From Oscillospiraceae bacterium (GTDB lineage Bacteria > Bacillota > Clostridia > UMGS1810), in the NCBI GenBank assembly GCA_015068565.1, contig SVKG01000005.1, positions 1 through 32,514 of the forward strand: a stretch of 32,514 nt of DNA, written 5' to 3'. A program made the translations under genes and the position numbers. How positions within the stretch are numbered: position 1 is the stretch's first letter; each line of letters opens with the position of its first letter. The notes under the pieces are model-generated. The model was not told the DNA's origin, made no database searches, and was given only the letters and a program-made list of their open reading frames with translations. This document shows, piece after piece, positions 1-8,932 of this stretch.

Positions 1-1161
1 GAAGGCGGTGCCGTGGGCTATATATCCGATAGAGACTGTGCTTTTGACGGATGTAACTTTGCCGTTAAAGTCAAAGACACCCGTGAGGCTCTTTTGAGTC
101 TTGCCAAAGCATACAGACAAAAATTTGATATCAAAGTAATCGGACTTACAGGAAGCGTAGGCAAGACCACCACCAAGGATATGATTGCATCAGCACTGTC
201 CGCAGGTGGCAGACAGGTTTTAAAAACCGAGGGAAATTTTAATAACGATATTGGTGTGCCTCTTACCTTGTTTGGTATAAGATCTCACCACAAAATCGGT
301 GTGGTTGAAATGGGTATGAACCATTTTGGCGAGATTTCAAAACTTACCGCCTGTGCAAAACCTGATATAGCGGTTATAACAAATATAGGTGAATCACATA
401 TAGAAAATTTAAAAAGCCGTCAGGGTATTTTGAAAGCCAAGTGCGAAATTTTCGAGGGCCTTGACGAAAACGGAATCGCCATTTTAAATGGTGATGACGA
501 ACTTCTTTACGGTATTAGGGAAAACATTTCCTTTAAGACAATATACTGCGGAATTGAAAATGCCTCATGTGACATTGTTGCCGGAAACATAAAATCCGGC
601 AACGAGGGCATTTCATTCACTGTTGACGGGGTAGAGTATTCCCTCACGACAGTAGGAAAACACAATGTAATCAATGCACTGTTTGCCATAGCGGCAGGCA
701 GAATTTTAGGTATAGATGACAAAGATATACGGGACGGTCTTGCCGGTTATGAAAGCAGCGGAATCCGTCAGAGTATAACGGAAAAAGACGGCATAAAGGT
801 TATTACCGATTGCTATAATGCAGCCCCGCTCTCTGTTAAAGCGGCGTTAGATGTGCTCACGGAGATTGCCCGTGGCAGAAAAATTGCCGTCCTCGGTGAT
901 ATGAAGGAACTTGGAGATAAAACCGAGCAGTATCACCGTGAGGTAGGAGAGTATGCCTCTACCAAAGGCATAGACAAACTCCTTGTTATAGGCGAATACG
1001 CAGAGTTCACTGCTGCCGGTGCAACTTGTCCCACACAGATTTTTGAGAGTAAAGCGGAACTTATTTCTTATCTTAAAACTGAATTGTCTGCCGGGGACAG
1101 TATTCTGTTCAAAGGCTCCCGTGCCATGAAACTTGAAGAGGTTGCCGGAGAATTTAACTGA
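1..1161 (+). CDS. murF: UDP-MurNAc-tripeptide-D-Ala-D-Ala ligase MurF (5' end outside window)
   Basis: MurF adds D-Ala-D-Ala to the UDP-MurNAc-tripeptide with ATP, the last cytoplasmic step of the peptidoglycan precursor nucleotide. The reading frame is open from base 1 (EGGAVGYISD...), so the gene starts upstream and roughly the first 60-70 residues of the usual ~450 are missing; the GTG at 13 is internal. The Mur-ligase P-loop is visible as TGSVGKTTTKDM, followed by EGNFNNDIGVPLTL and EMGMNHFGEI, the ATPase-domain signatures, and DCYNAAPLSVKAAL in the C-terminal part, ending with the MurF-typical FKGSRAMKLEEV. mraY follows after 54 bp in the same direction, which is the standard dcw order. 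No internal terminator is seen between them, so co-transcription is likely. Confidence 0.95.
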   Translation, partial: EGGAVGYISDRDCAFDGCNFAVKVKDTREALLSLAKAYRQKFDIKVIGLTGSVGKTTTKDMIASALSAGGRQVLKTEGNFNNDIGVPLTLFGIRSHHKIGVVEMGMNHFGEISKLTACAKPDIAVITNIGESHIENLKSRQGILKAKCEIFEGLDENGIAILNGDDELLYGIRENISFKTIYCGIENASCDIVAGNIKSGNEGISFTVDGVEYSLTTVGKHNVINALFAIAAGRILGIDDKDIRDGLAGYESSGIRQSITEKDGIKVITDCYNAAPLSVKAALDVLTEIARGRKIAVLGDMKELGDKTEQYHREVGEYASTKGIDKLLVIGEYAEFTAAGATCPTQIFESKAELISYLKTELSAGDSILFKGSRAMKLEEVAGEFN

Positions 1162-1215
1162 TAGCCGAACCGTAGTAATTTCAAACACGTTAATTGAAAG
1201 GGATGTACACTTGCG

Positions 1216-2175
1216 ATGAATGACATAATTGCAATTTCGGTTGTTGCTGTACTTGCTTTTGTTGTGTGTGCTGTGACAGGGCCGTTTATAATACCTTTTT
1301 TAAGACGCCTTAAATTCGGGCAGAAGATACTGGAAATCGGCCCGAGTTGGCATAAGTCAAAATCAGGCACACCCACCATGGGCGGGATAATTTTTATTAT
1401 CTCCACCGTTTTGGCGGCGTTGCTTTTGTTTCCCACAACAAAAGGATTTCTCCTTTGCGGAATCAGTGTGGCTTTTGGTCTGATAGGCTTTGCCGATGAT
1501 TTCATTAAAGTTGTAAAGAAAAGAAATCTGGGGCTTACCTCTATACAGAAACTTCTTTTGCAGATTTTTGTTTCCCTGATATTTGTTTTTATAGGCGAAC
1601 ATTATAAACTGTTTGATACCAGCATAACCGTTCCCTTTGTAAGTACCCCTCTTAATCTCTCGTGGGTATATTTCCCCTTTGCCGTGTTTGTTATGGTAGG
1701 GGTTACCAACAGTGTTAATCTCACTGACGGAGTAGATGGACTTGCTTCGTCGGTTTCAGCAGTTGTTAGCATATTTTTCACATTTTTGGCAATCTATTAT
1801 AATGAGGGCGAAATTGCCATGTTCTGTGCTGCCGTAACGGGCGGATGTCTTGGATTTTTGCTTTTCAATGCAAACCCCGCCAAAGTGTTTATGGGCGATA
1901 CCGGTTCACTGTTTTTGGGCGGAGCAATATGCGGTGCGGCTTTAATGCTTGAAGCACCCTTAGTGCTTGTTATAGCAGGTGGTGTGTTCGTGTTTGAAAC
2001 TGTATCTGTTATAATTCAGGTGATTTCTTTTAAAACAAGAGGAAAACGTGTATTTAAGATGACCCCCGTTCATCATCATTTTGAGATGTGTGGATGGTCA
2101 GAGAAAAAAATAGTTATCACAGCAGTTGCGGCAAGTGCAATTCTGTGTGCTTTGGCGTATATTTCGTGCATATAA
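1216..2175 (+). CDS. mraY: Phospho-N-acetylmuramoyl-pentapeptide-transferase MraY
   Basis: MraY is an integral membrane enzyme that transfers phospho-MurNAc-pentapeptide to undecaprenyl phosphate, giving lipid I. The 319-residue length is normal for the family. Conserved cytoplasmic-loop motifs are present: GFADDFIKVVKKRNLGLT (the Asp pair near the active site), NLTDGVDGLA, FMGDTGSLFLGG and the histidine-rich TPVHHHFEMCGW. About ten hydrophobic segments are interspersed. The ATG at 1216 follows a GAAAGGGA Shine-Dalgarno-like stretch. MurF upstream makes its substrate and MurG downstream uses its product. murD, which commonly lies between mraY and ftsW/spoVE in Bacillota, is not here. Confidence 0.97.
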   Translation: MNDIIAISVVAVLAFVVCAVTGPFIIPFLRRLKFGQKILEIGPSWHKSKSGTPTMGGIIFIISTVLAALLLFPTTKGFLLCGISVAFGLIGFADDFIKVVKKRNLGLTSIQKLLLQIFVSLIFVFIGEHYKLFDTSITVPFVSTPLNLSWVYFPFAVFVMVGVTNSVNLTDGVDGLASSVSAVVSIFFTFLAIYYNEGEIAMFCAAVTGGCLGFLLFNANPAKVFMGDTGSLFLGGAICGAALMLEAPLVLVIAGGVFVFETVSVIIQVISFKTRGKRVFKMTPVHHHFEMCGWSEKKIVITAVAASAILCALAYISCI

Positions 2176-2199
2176 AATAAATTCAAGGAGGTATTGTCC

Positions 2200-3327
2200 A
2201 TGACATCAAACGAACTGCCACAGGGTAAAAGAGTTAAAAGTCAACGTCATATTGATTATACTTTCGCGGCGATAGTCGTTATATTGCTCACTTACGGACT
2301 TATAATGGTTTTTTCTGCCAGCAGTGCTTCGGCTCACTACCGTATGAACGATACCTTTTATTTTATTAAACGACAGTTTTTGTGGGCGGTTTTAGGCCTC
2401 GGTGCTATGTACGGAGTTTCTAAAATCCCTTATAAGGTGTATTATAAACTTGCTTTTCCCGCTCTTGCGGCATCGGTGGTTCTGCTTCTTTTGGTGCTGA
2501 CGCCTCTCGGTATTGAGGTAGGCGGTGCAAGAAGGTGGTTAGGTTTTAGTATCTTAACCTTCCAGCCATCGGAGATAGCCAAGTTCACATTGATAATATT
2601 CCTTGCAAAAAGCCTTTCCAAAAACCGTGATATTCTTAAAAATTTCTGGGGCGGATTTGTAGTATACCTTGTAATTATAGGTATAGTGGCAGGTATCGTC
2701 CTTTTAGAGCCTCACATGAGCGGTGCAATGGTAATGGTAGGCGTAGGCCTTATAATGATGTTTGCCGCAGGTGCAAAACTCAGCCATTATTTTTATATTG
2801 CGGGTCCTGTTGCTCTTGGTGTTGCCGGAATGATAATGGCGGCACCGTACCGGATGAAGAGATTTACCACATTCCTTGACCCGTTCTCCGATATGCTCGG
2901 TGACGGCTTCCAGGTGGTGCAGTCACTGTATGCCATAGGCTCCGGCGGACTTTACGGACTTGGCCTCGGACAGAGCAGACAAAAGTTTTTGTACCTTCCC
3001 GAACCCCAGAACGACTTTATCTTTTCAATTATATGCGAAGAACTTGGCTTCTTCGGTGCGCTTTTGGTTGTTGTGCTCTTTGCGGCACTTATCTGGAAGG
3101 GCATACAGATAGCGTTACATGCCCCCGATGCATTTTCGTCGTTTCTTGTAACAGGCATAACCTCACTTATAGGAGTGCAGGTAGTTCTCAATATTGCCGT
3201 AGTTACTTCGTCAATGCCGGCAACAGGTATAACACTGCCGTTTTTCAGTTACGGCGGAACGAGTCTGTTTATTATTCTTGCCGGTATGGGTGTGATTCTC
3301 AATGTTACGCGACATATTGAAAAATAA
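2200..3327 (+). CDS. ftsW: Lipid II peptidoglycan glycosyltransferase FtsW (SEDS family)
   Basis: A SEDS-family polytopic membrane protein of 375 residues. It polymerises lipid II into glycan strands at the septum, together with a class B PBP. Family signatures: GGARRWLG and FQPSEIAKF, PEPQNDFIFSIICEELGFFG in the large loop, and SYGGTSL in the last helices. The start is set at the ATG at 2200 rather than the TTG at 2194, because AAGGAGG at 2185-2191 is spaced 8 bases from that ATG. FtsW and the sporulation paralogue SpoVE cannot be told apart from sequence alone. The position between mraY and murG fits either, and no second SEDS gene lies in the window. Confidence 0.93.
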   Translation: MTSNELPQGKRVKSQRHIDYTFAAIVVILLTYGLIMVFSASSASAHYRMNDTFYFIKRQFLWAVLGLGAMYGVSKIPYKVYYKLAFPALAASVVLLLLVLTPLGIEVGGARRWLGFSILTFQPSEIAKFTLIIFLAKSLSKNRDILKNFWGGFVVYLVIIGIVAGIVLLEPHMSGAMVMVGVGLIMMFAAGAKLSHYFYIAGPVALGVAGMIMAAPYRMKRFTTFLDPFSDMLGDGFQVVQSLYAIGSGGLYGLGLGQSRQKFLYLPEPQNDFIFSIICEELGFFGALLVVVLFAALIWKGIQIALHAPDAFSSFLVTGITSLIGVQVVLNIAVVTSSMPATGITLPFFSYGGTSLFIILAGMGVILNVTRHIEK

Positions 3328-3349
3328 CATTGAAGGGTAGGGTGTGCTT

Positions 3350-4453
3350 ATGAGAATAATTCTTGCCGGAGGCGGCACGGCAGGACATATCAATCCGGCA
3401 ATTGCAATTGCCGAAACTGTCCTGGCGGAAGAAAAGGATTCGGCCATATTGTTCGTCGGAACAAAAAAAGGTCTGGAAAGAACACTTGTGCCCAGAAAAA
3501 ATTTTGATATAGAGTATATCAATGTGGAAGGTATAAAGAATAAAAATGCAATAAAAAACATTTCCGTAGGCTTCAAGTATATAGCATCTGTAATAAAGTC
3601 GATGGAGATAATACGGAAATTTGCTCCTGACGTGGTTGTAGGTACAGGCGGCTATGTGTGTGCTCCTGTGGTGACCGCCGCAAATATGCTCAAAATTCCA
3701 ACTTTGATACACGAACAGAATGTATTTCCCGGTCGTGCCATTAAAGTTCTTGCAAAAAAATCGACTGTAACGGCAGTAAGTTTTGCCGAAAGCATAAAGT
3801 ACTTCAAAGATGCGGCAGAAATAATCATTTCCGGCAATCCTTTGCGTCCGGAAATATTGAATACCGACAGAGCAACTTCCCGCAGCGAACTGAATCTTGG
3901 CGGAGATAAACTTATAGTGGTGTTTGGCGGAAGCCTGGGAGCAAGAGCAATCAATGATGTTGTCTGCGATTACATAAATAAGTACGGCAACGAGTCAGGC
4001 GTGAGGATATGTGTTGCAACGGGCAGATACGGATACGAGCGAGTAAGACAAAGTGTTGACAGCACAAAGTACCCCAATGTCGATATACGGGAATACATTC
4101 ATAATATGGATAAAATCCTTACGGCGGCAGATCTTGTTGTGTGCCGTTCGGGTGCGATAACAGTTTCTGAGATAAGTGCTCTTGGAGTTCCTGCGGTGCT
4201 TGTGCCGTCTCCCAATGTGATAAATAATCATCAGGAATATAACGCCCGTGCACTGTCTGATAACGGTGCGGCAATCACTATTTTAGAAAAAGACTTTAAC
4301 GTACAAAGGCTCAGACAGGCGGTAGAAGATGTCCTTGGCAACGAAACCTTTGCTGACGAGATGCGGCACAGGGCAAAAGCGATGGGCAAACTCAATGCTA
4401 CACAGATCATATACGATAAACTTTGTAAAATAACCCGTAACGGAACTAAATAA
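3350..4453 (+). CDS. murG: UDP-GlcNAc:lipid I N-acetylglucosaminyltransferase MurG
   Basis: MurG is a GT28 peripheral membrane glycosyltransferase that converts lipid I to lipid II. The 367-residue protein shows the N-terminal glycine-rich loop LAGGGTAGHINPA, IHEQNVFPGRA, the second-domain loop VFGGSLGARAIND, and the nucleotide-sugar site CRSGAITVSEISALG with NNHQEYNA. The ATG at 3350 is preferred over the GTG six bases upstream: GAAGGG lies upstream and MRIILAGGGT is the expected N-terminus. It sits 22 bp after ftsW and 75 bp before murA. Confidence 0.97.
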   Translation: MRIILAGGGTAGHINPAIAIAETVLAEEKDSAILFVGTKKGLERTLVPRKNFDIEYINVEGIKNKNAIKNISVGFKYIASVIKSMEIIRKFAPDVVVGTGGYVCAPVVTAANMLKIPTLIHEQNVFPGRAIKVLAKKSTVTAVSFAESIKYFKDAAEIIISGNPLRPEILNTDRATSRSELNLGGDKLIVVFGGSLGARAINDVVCDYINKYGNESGVRICVATGRYGYERVRQSVDSTKYPNVDIREYIHNMDKILTAADLVVCRSGAITVSEISALGVPAVLVPSPNVINNHQEYNARALSDNGAAITILEKDFNVQRLRQAVEDVLGNETFADEMRHRAKAMGKLNATQIIYDKLCKITRNGTK

Positions 4454-4460
4454 TATATCC

Positions 4461-4520
4461 CCGCATATAATAAGGCATAAGCGGAACTGACGCGACTGCT
4501 TGATATTGTATGCGGAGGTG
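4461..4520 (+). promoter_or_regulatory. Possible stem around the murA ribosome binding site
   Basis: In the 75-bp murG-murA gap, CCGCATA (4461-4467) is complementary to TATGCGG (4509-4515), which runs into the murA Shine-Dalgarno GGAGGTG (4514-4520). Folding would only partly cover the ribosome site. A TATAAT at 4466-4471 lies in the left arm but has no good -35 box. Seven base pairs over this distance could be chance. Confidence 0.25.
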
Positions 4521-4528
4521 CATGGTTT

Positions 4529-5791
4529 ATGAGCGTTATCAAAATCCGCGGCGGCAGACATCTTGACGGCACGGTGGATGTTCACGGGTCAAAGAATGCA
4601 GTTTTGCCCATTCTTGCGGCTTCGTTTATAAATGGCGGAATAAGTATCATACATAATTGCCCCGATATTACAGACGTACGCACATCGATAGCCATTTTGG
4701 AACACCTTGGGTGTGAGGTGACTTTTAAAGATAACACAGTCACGGTAAATTCCCACAACGTAACGGGCACATCTATCCCTGACGAACTTATGAGGGAGAT
4801 GCGCTCATCAGTCATCTTTGCGGGAGCACTTGTATCAAAGATGGGACGGGCGGAACTGTCCTATCCTGGTGGATGCAAACTGGGGCATCGTCCCATAGAT
4901 TTACACTTGAATACGTTCAGAAAACTTGGTATAATAATAAATGAAGAACACGGAAGAATCCAATGCGATGCCACACAAGTGACACCTGCAAGGATTTTTC
5001 TTGATTTTCCCTCTGTGGGCGCTACGGAAAATATCATCCTTGCTGCAATCGGCGGAGAGGGAGTCACAACAATCATTAACGCGGCAAAAGAGCCTGAGAT
5101 AGTGGATTTGCAGAATTTTTTAAATTCTATGGGTGCCTGTGTCCGCGGCGGCGGAACGGATGTGGTTGAAATCACGGGAGGACGCCCTCTCGGTGACTGT
5201 GAATATACGGTTATACCCGACAGGATTTCCGCATCTACATATATGGCGGCAGTTGTTGCGGCAGGCGGTACGGGCGAGATAAGGAATGTAGTTCCCAACC
5301 ATGTTTCGGCGTTTATTGCCGTTATGCGTGAGTGCGGTGCAAGTGTTTCTGTACGGGACAGAACCATCAGGATTACCTCCTCCGGCAAAATACGTCCCGT
5401 AAAACTTATAAACACTATGCCGTATCCCGGCTTTCCTACCGATGCCCAGTCTCTGGTGATGAGCATTATGTCGGTGGCACGAGGTACGGGAATCATAAAG
5501 GAAAATATTTTTCAGGGCAGATACGCCCATGCCAATGAACTTGCTCGGATGGGTGCCGATATCAGTATTGCCGACAAAATCGCAGTTGTCCGCGGCGTAA
5601 GGCGGCTGTCAGGATGCGATGTGTATGCTGCGGATTTGCGCAGTGGTGCGGCATTGGCAGTGGCGGCACTTGCGGCAGAGGGAGAAACAACTGTTCACAA
5701 TGTGCACTATATTGACAGAGGATACGAATGCTTTGATAGGGCATTGGCCTCATTGGGTGCCGATATAGAGAGGATTGACGACATTGAATAA
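4529..5791 (+). CDS. murA: UDP-N-acetylglucosamine 1-carboxyvinyltransferase MurA
   Basis: MurA performs the first committed step of peptidoglycan synthesis, transferring enolpyruvate from PEP to UDP-GlcNAc. The 420-residue length is typical. The PEP-binding, fosfomycin-reactive cysteine is present in PGGCKLGHRPIDLH, and the N-terminal GSKNAVLPILAAS motif and FPTDAQSLVMS are conserved. The protein has the two-lobed repeat of the EPSP-synthase fold. ATG at 4529 follows GGAGGTG. The stop overlaps the possible upstream starts of ftsQ, so translation of the two is probably coupled. Because the catalytic Cys is intact, the enzyme should be of the fosfomycin-sensitive type (family inference). Confidence 0.96.
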   Translation: MSVIKIRGGRHLDGTVDVHGSKNAVLPILAASFINGGISIIHNCPDITDVRTSIAILEHLGCEVTFKDNTVTVNSHNVTGTSIPDELMREMRSSVIFAGALVSKMGRAELSYPGGCKLGHRPIDLHLNTFRKLGIIINEEHGRIQCDATQVTPARIFLDFPSVGATENIILAAIGGEGVTTIINAAKEPEIVDLQNFLNSMGACVRGGGTDVVEITGGRPLGDCEYTVIPDRISASTYMAAVVAAGGTGEIRNVVPNHVSAFIAVMRECGASVSVRDRTIRITSSGKIRPVKLINTMPYPGFPTDAQSLVMSIMSVARGTGIIKENIFQGRYAHANELARMGADISIADKIAVVRGVRRLSGCDVYAADLRSGAALAVAALAAEGETTVHNVHYIDRGYECFDRALASLGADIERIDDIE

Positions 5792-6563
5792 ATTGGAGTA
5801 TAATCAGGGGAGAGAAATCATCTCCCCTAAAATGCCCGAACCGCTCAGAAAAAAGTGGACAGGCAAACGTAAAGCGGGGATAATCTGTATATGTGCAGGA
5901 CTTCTCCTGGCGTTTTTGCTGTCACCGGTGTTTGATGTGGCGGATATCCGTGTAAATGGCACAGACAAAATCCCCGTAGAATCTGCAATCAGTGCTTCCG
6001 GCATAGTTAAGGGAGCAAGTATATTCAAGGTAAACCCCGGCAAAATCGAGAGTAAACTGACCACCATGGCGTATGTGGATACCGTAGAGGTTAAACGCAA
6101 ATTCCCGTCTGTGGTGGAGATAAATATAACAGAGAGCCGCGAGGCGGCGTACATATATTTTATAGGCAATTATGTAGGCATAGATGAAAACGGCAAAATT
6201 CTCGAAATAAAACAGAGCGCCGAGGATGTTGCTTTGCCTGTTATAGTAGGAACAAACGTCACTGAGTTCGGGATTGGCAATATGATTAAAATTGACGACG
6301 AGGACAAGCAAAAAACGGTGTTTGATATCGTAAAACAACTTGGCACAGCAGAGATCAGGGACTCCATAAAAACCATTGATGTTTTTGACCTTAACGATAT
6401 AAGGTTTTTCACCATATCGGAGGCAACCGTCAATATGGGCAGTATGGACGATATGATATATAAGATAGCGTTTCTTAAAAAGATATTGGAGGATAACGGA
6501 GATAACCGTGGTGCCTTTATTGATATGACCAATACGGACAAGGTTACTGTAAGAGGAAGCTGA
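5784..6563 (+). CDS. ftsQ: Cell division protein FtsQ/DivIB (POTRA domain)
   Basis: A bitopic division protein: a short basic cytoplasmic tail (EPLRKKWTGKRK), one membrane segment (GIICICAGLLLAFLLSPVF), then an extracytoplasmic POTRA domain beginning FDVADIRVNGTDKIP and containing VDTVEVKRKFPSVVEINITE, followed by the FtsQ beta domain. It stabilises the FtsL/FtsB complex at the septum. The start is uncertain. Candidates in one frame are TTG 5775, TTG 5784, TTG 5793 and ATG 5832. AGAGAGG at 5767-5773 is spaced well only for TTG 5784, chosen here; it lies inside the end of murA. ATG 5832 follows a perfect hairpin at 5806-5828 whose left arm is Shine-Dalgarno-like. All starts keep the full membrane segment and POTRA domain. 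Confidence 0.85.
   Translation: MNKLEYNQGREIISPKMPEPLRKKWTGKRKAGIICICAGLLLAFLLSPVFDVADIRVNGTDKIPVESAISASGIVKGASIFKVNPGKIESKLTTMAYVDTVEVKRKFPSVVEINITESREAAYIYFIGNYVGIDENGKILEIKQSAEDVALPVIVGTNVTEFGIGNMIKIDDEDKQKTVFDIVKQLGTAEIRDSIKTIDVFDLNDIRFFTISEATVNMGSMDDMIYKIAFLKKILEDNGDNRGAFIDMTNTDKVTVRGS
5806..5828 (+). promoter_or_regulatory. Perfect hairpin burying an SD-like sequence at the ftsQ start
   Basis: AGGGGAGA (5806-5813) and TCTCCCCT (5821-5828) form an 8-bp perfect stem with the 7-base loop GAAATCA, just after the murA stop and 3 bases before ATG 5832 of ftsQ. The left arm resembles a Shine-Dalgarno, so the fold would hide it. There is no U-tract, so it is not a terminator. The hairpin lies in frame within the ftsQ N-terminal codons if an upstream TTG start is used. 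Confidence 0.45.
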
Positions 6564-6587
6564 TGCACAGTCAGTCGGAGGAGTGTT

Positions 6588-7319
6588 ATGCGTAATAAGA
6601 AAGCCCAGAGTGCAATAGCAATAGTGCTTTTTATCGTTAGTTTTGTAATAGTTATCCAGATAAAGAGCGTAATGAAAAATAATGGTATGGACAGCACACA
6701 ACTGCAACGAATAGAGGATTTGCAGAAGGAACTGATAAAAGAGAAAGATAAAAACATTGACCTTAACAAGCAACTGCTCCAAGCCAACACCAACCTTGAA
6801 ACATACAGGGAGAACGCCCGTCAGAACGATACTGGTTCAAAAGCCATGGCGGAGGAACTTAAAAATGCCATGCTACTTGCGGGACTTACCGATGTAGAGG
6901 GCGAAGGTGTTACGGTAGTGCTTAAAGACAGTACGGAGCGGAGTGGAGAAAACTCTTCTGCCAATTACGTTATTCACGACCGTGACCTCAGGGATATTGT
7001 AAACGAACTTATAGGCTCGGGTGCGGAGGCAATAAGCATAAACGGAGAGCGTATAAGCAGTAAGAGTGCAATCCGTTGTGTAGGTCCGACTATTACAATA
7101 AATAATAATTACTATGCTCCGCCTTTTACCATAAAGGCGATAGGCGACCCCGATACACTGGAAGCGGGACTCAATATAAGAGATGGTGTGGTGGATGTTA
7201 TGAGAGCCTTCAAGATTGATGTCACCATCACAAAATCCAACAAACTGCAAATACCCCGTTATAACGGAACTGTCACATATAAACATGCCGAGGAAGTAAA
7301 ACGCACGGCTGCAAGGTAA
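6588..7319 (+). CDS. DUF881 family membrane-anchored protein (YlxW/YlxX-like)
   Basis: A 243-residue protein with a single N-terminal membrane anchor (SAIAIVLFIVSFVIVIQI), a charged coiled-coil-like stretch (about residues 40-75, LQRIEDLQKELIKEKDK...), and an extracytoplasmic DUF881 domain with the family's DLRDIVNELIGSGAEAISING and NNYYAPPFTIKAIGDP segments. In Bacillota this family is encoded between divIB/ftsQ and ftsZ, as here, and is presumed to act at the division site; no biochemical role is established as far as I know. ATG 6588 follows CGGAGGAG. There are 24 bp after ftsQ and 15 bp before sbp, so it is part of the same operon. Confidence 0.85.
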   Translation: MRNKKAQSAIAIVLFIVSFVIVIQIKSVMKNNGMDSTQLQRIEDLQKELIKEKDKNIDLNKQLLQANTNLETYRENARQNDTGSKAMAEELKNAMLLAGLTDVEGEGVTVVLKDSTERSGENSSANYVIHDRDLRDIVNELIGSGAEAISINGERISSKSAIRCVGPTITINNNYYAPPFTIKAIGDPDTLEAGLNIRDGVVDVMRAFKIDVTITKSNKLQIPRYNGTVTYKHAEEVKRTAAR

Positions 7320-7334
7320 TATGGAGGAGATATC

Positions 7335-7742
7335 ATGCTGGTTATAATATCAATAATATTGGGCATACTACTTGCTTTTGCGGTTGATTGGTATATACCC
7401 GTTTCTCTCACATCGTATTTTGCAATCGTAATTCTGGCGGCGCTTGACTCAATATTCGGCGGATTCCGTTCATCTCTTGAAAAAAAGTTTGACTACACAA
7501 TATTTGTTACGGGTCTTGTGGGCAATTCGGCTATTGCGGTGTTTTTGATGTACATAGGTCAGCGCCTGGGAGCAGATTTGTATCTTGCGGCAGTGCTGGT
7601 GTTCGGTACAAGGATGTTCCAGAACTTTGCCATTATCAGAAGGTTTTATATTAAAGTGCTGGTCGAAAAAAGACGGGAAAGACGATTTAAGGCGCTTCGT
7701 GAGGCTTCAAAAGAGGGAAAAACCCCTGAAAAACAGGAATAA
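7335..7742 (+). CDS. sbp: Small basic family protein Sbp (DUF1290)
   Basis: A 135-residue integral membrane protein with about four hydrophobic segments and a very basic cytoplasmic tail (VEKRRERRFKALREASKEGKTPEKQE). It matches the 'small basic protein' family encoded next to ftsZ in Bacillota; LDSIFGGFRSSLE and GTRMFQNFAIIRR are its typical stretches. The function is unknown, with cell division inferred from synteny. ATG 7335 follows GGAGGAG. The gene ends the upstream part of the cluster: an AT-rich gap and a promoter precede ftsZ, so ftsZ can be expressed independently. Confidence 0.87.
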   Translation: MLVIISIILGILLAFAVDWYIPVSLTSYFAIVILAALDSIFGGFRSSLEKKFDYTIFVTGLVGNSAIAVFLMYIGQRLGADLYLAAVLVFGTRMFQNFAIIRRFYIKVLVEKRRERRFKALREASKEGKTPEKQE

Positions 7743-7775
7743 AATAATATTTTTAAAAAAATATTAAAAAATATA

Positions 7776-7804
7776 TGGAAATTGTTAAAAAAGTATGATA
7801 CAAT
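7776..7804 (+). promoter_or_regulatory. Putative sigma-A promoter for ftsZ
   Basis: The 102-bp sbp-ftsZ gap is strongly AT-rich. TACAAT at 7799-7804 is a good -10 box. The hexamer 17 bp upstream is TGGAAA (7776-7781), 4 of 6 matches to the -35 consensus, preceded by A/T tracts that could act as an UP element. No other promoter-like pair with proper spacing was seen in the gap. Confidence 0.5.
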
Positions 7805-7844
7805 AAGTAATAATCGAAAAATAGTAGATTGAGGAGGTTACGTT

Positions 7845-8915
7845 GTGTTGGAATTTGAAAACGCAAAAGAGAATGTATGCATTATGAAAGTTGTCGGAGT
7901 AGGCGGCGGTGGTAATAATGCTGTTAACCGCATGATAGAAGAAAAACTCGACGGCATAGAATTTATTGCAATAAATACGGACAAGCAGGTACTTTACGGA
8001 GATGCAGGTTCCAAAGCGGGACTTAAAATCCAGATAGGTGAGAAACTCACCAAGGGTCTTGGCGCAGGTGCAAATCCCGAAATCGGTAAAAAAGCGGCAG
8101 AAGAAAGCACAGAGGAAATCAAACAGGCTCTTAAAGATACCAATATGGTATTTATAACATCAGGTATGGGCGGCGGTACAGGTACCGGTGCGGCTCCTGT
8201 TGTTGCCTCTATTGCCAAAGAGATGGGTATACTTACTGTCGGCGTTGTTACAAAACCCTTCCGTTTTGAAGGTAAACGCAGAATGGAACAGGCAGAACTT
8301 GGTATAGAAGAACTCAAAAAATGTGTGGATGCTCTTGTTGTTATCCCCAACGAAAAACTTCTGGAAGTTTCAGATACAAAGACTTCAATGCAGGGCGCAT
8401 TCAAGATGGCAGACGATGTTCTTGGTCAGAGCGTAAAGGGTATTTCTGCATTGATTACACATCCCGGATTTATCAACCTCGATTTTGCTGATATCAAATC
8501 AGTAATGGGCGATACCGGTATAGTACATATGGGTATAGGCCGTGCAACAGGCGAGAACAGAGCAGAAAACGCTGCCAAACTTGCTATCAACAGCCCCTTG
8601 CTCGAAACCACTATCGAAGGCGCAACTCAGGCTATGATCAATATTGCCGGCAGCAGTGATATTACATTGTTTGAGGTTAATGCAGCGATGGATCTCATTT
8701 ATCAACTTGTTGATAAAGATGCCAACATCATATTCGGTACATCTATTGACGAAAGCCTTAACGACGAAGTTGTTGTTACAGTTGTTGCAACCGGATTTGA
8801 AGAAGATAAAAGAAAAATCGGCGCATTCAGTGTAGAGGACCCGGTAATTAACATCACCAAGTTTGATGAGGGCGATATCAACGTTCCCGATTTTTTAAGA
8901 GGTAAGGAAAACTAA
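7845..8915 (+). CDS. ftsZ: Cell division GTPase FtsZ
   Basis: The tubulin-like GTPase that forms the Z-ring. The 356-residue protein has the N-terminal [13 protein letters not shown], the tubulin signature [13 protein letters not shown], and the T7 loop [11 protein letters not shown] that completes the neighbouring subunit's active site. It ends in [10 protein letters not shown], the conserved C-terminal peptide that binds membrane anchors such as FtsA or SepF. The linker between the globular domain (around VVATGF) and that peptide is only about 28 residues, short for the family. GTG 7845 is used, with GAGGAGG at 7831-7837 spaced 7 bases; TTG 7848 is an alternative. ftsA is not adjacent, and a rho-independent terminator follows. 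Confidence 0.97.
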   Translation: MLEFENAKENVCIMKVVGVGGGGNNAVNRMIEEKLDGIEFIAINTDKQVLYGDAGSKAGLKIQIGEKLTKGLGAGANPEIGKKAAEESTEEIKQALKDTNMVFITSGMGGGTGTGAAPVVASIAKEMGILTVGVVTKPFRFEGKRRMEQAELGIEELKKCVDALVVIPNEKLLEVSDTKTSMQGAFKMADDVLGQSVKGISALITHPGFINLDFADIKSVMGDTGIVHMGIGRATGENRAENAAKLAINSPLLETTIEGATQAMINIAGSSDITLFEVNAAMDLIYQLVDKDANIIFGTSIDESLNDEVVVTVVATGFEEDKRKIGAFSVEDPVINITKFDEGDINVPDFLRGKEN

Positions 8916-8932
8916 TATTTAAATAATCATCA

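Noticed and set aside
5922-6782. A 286-codon minus-strand open frame antisense to ftsQ and the DUF881 gene
   Set aside because: It lies entirely opposite recognised coding sequence, has no ribosome site, and its translation is rich in Cys/Tyr/His without domain features.
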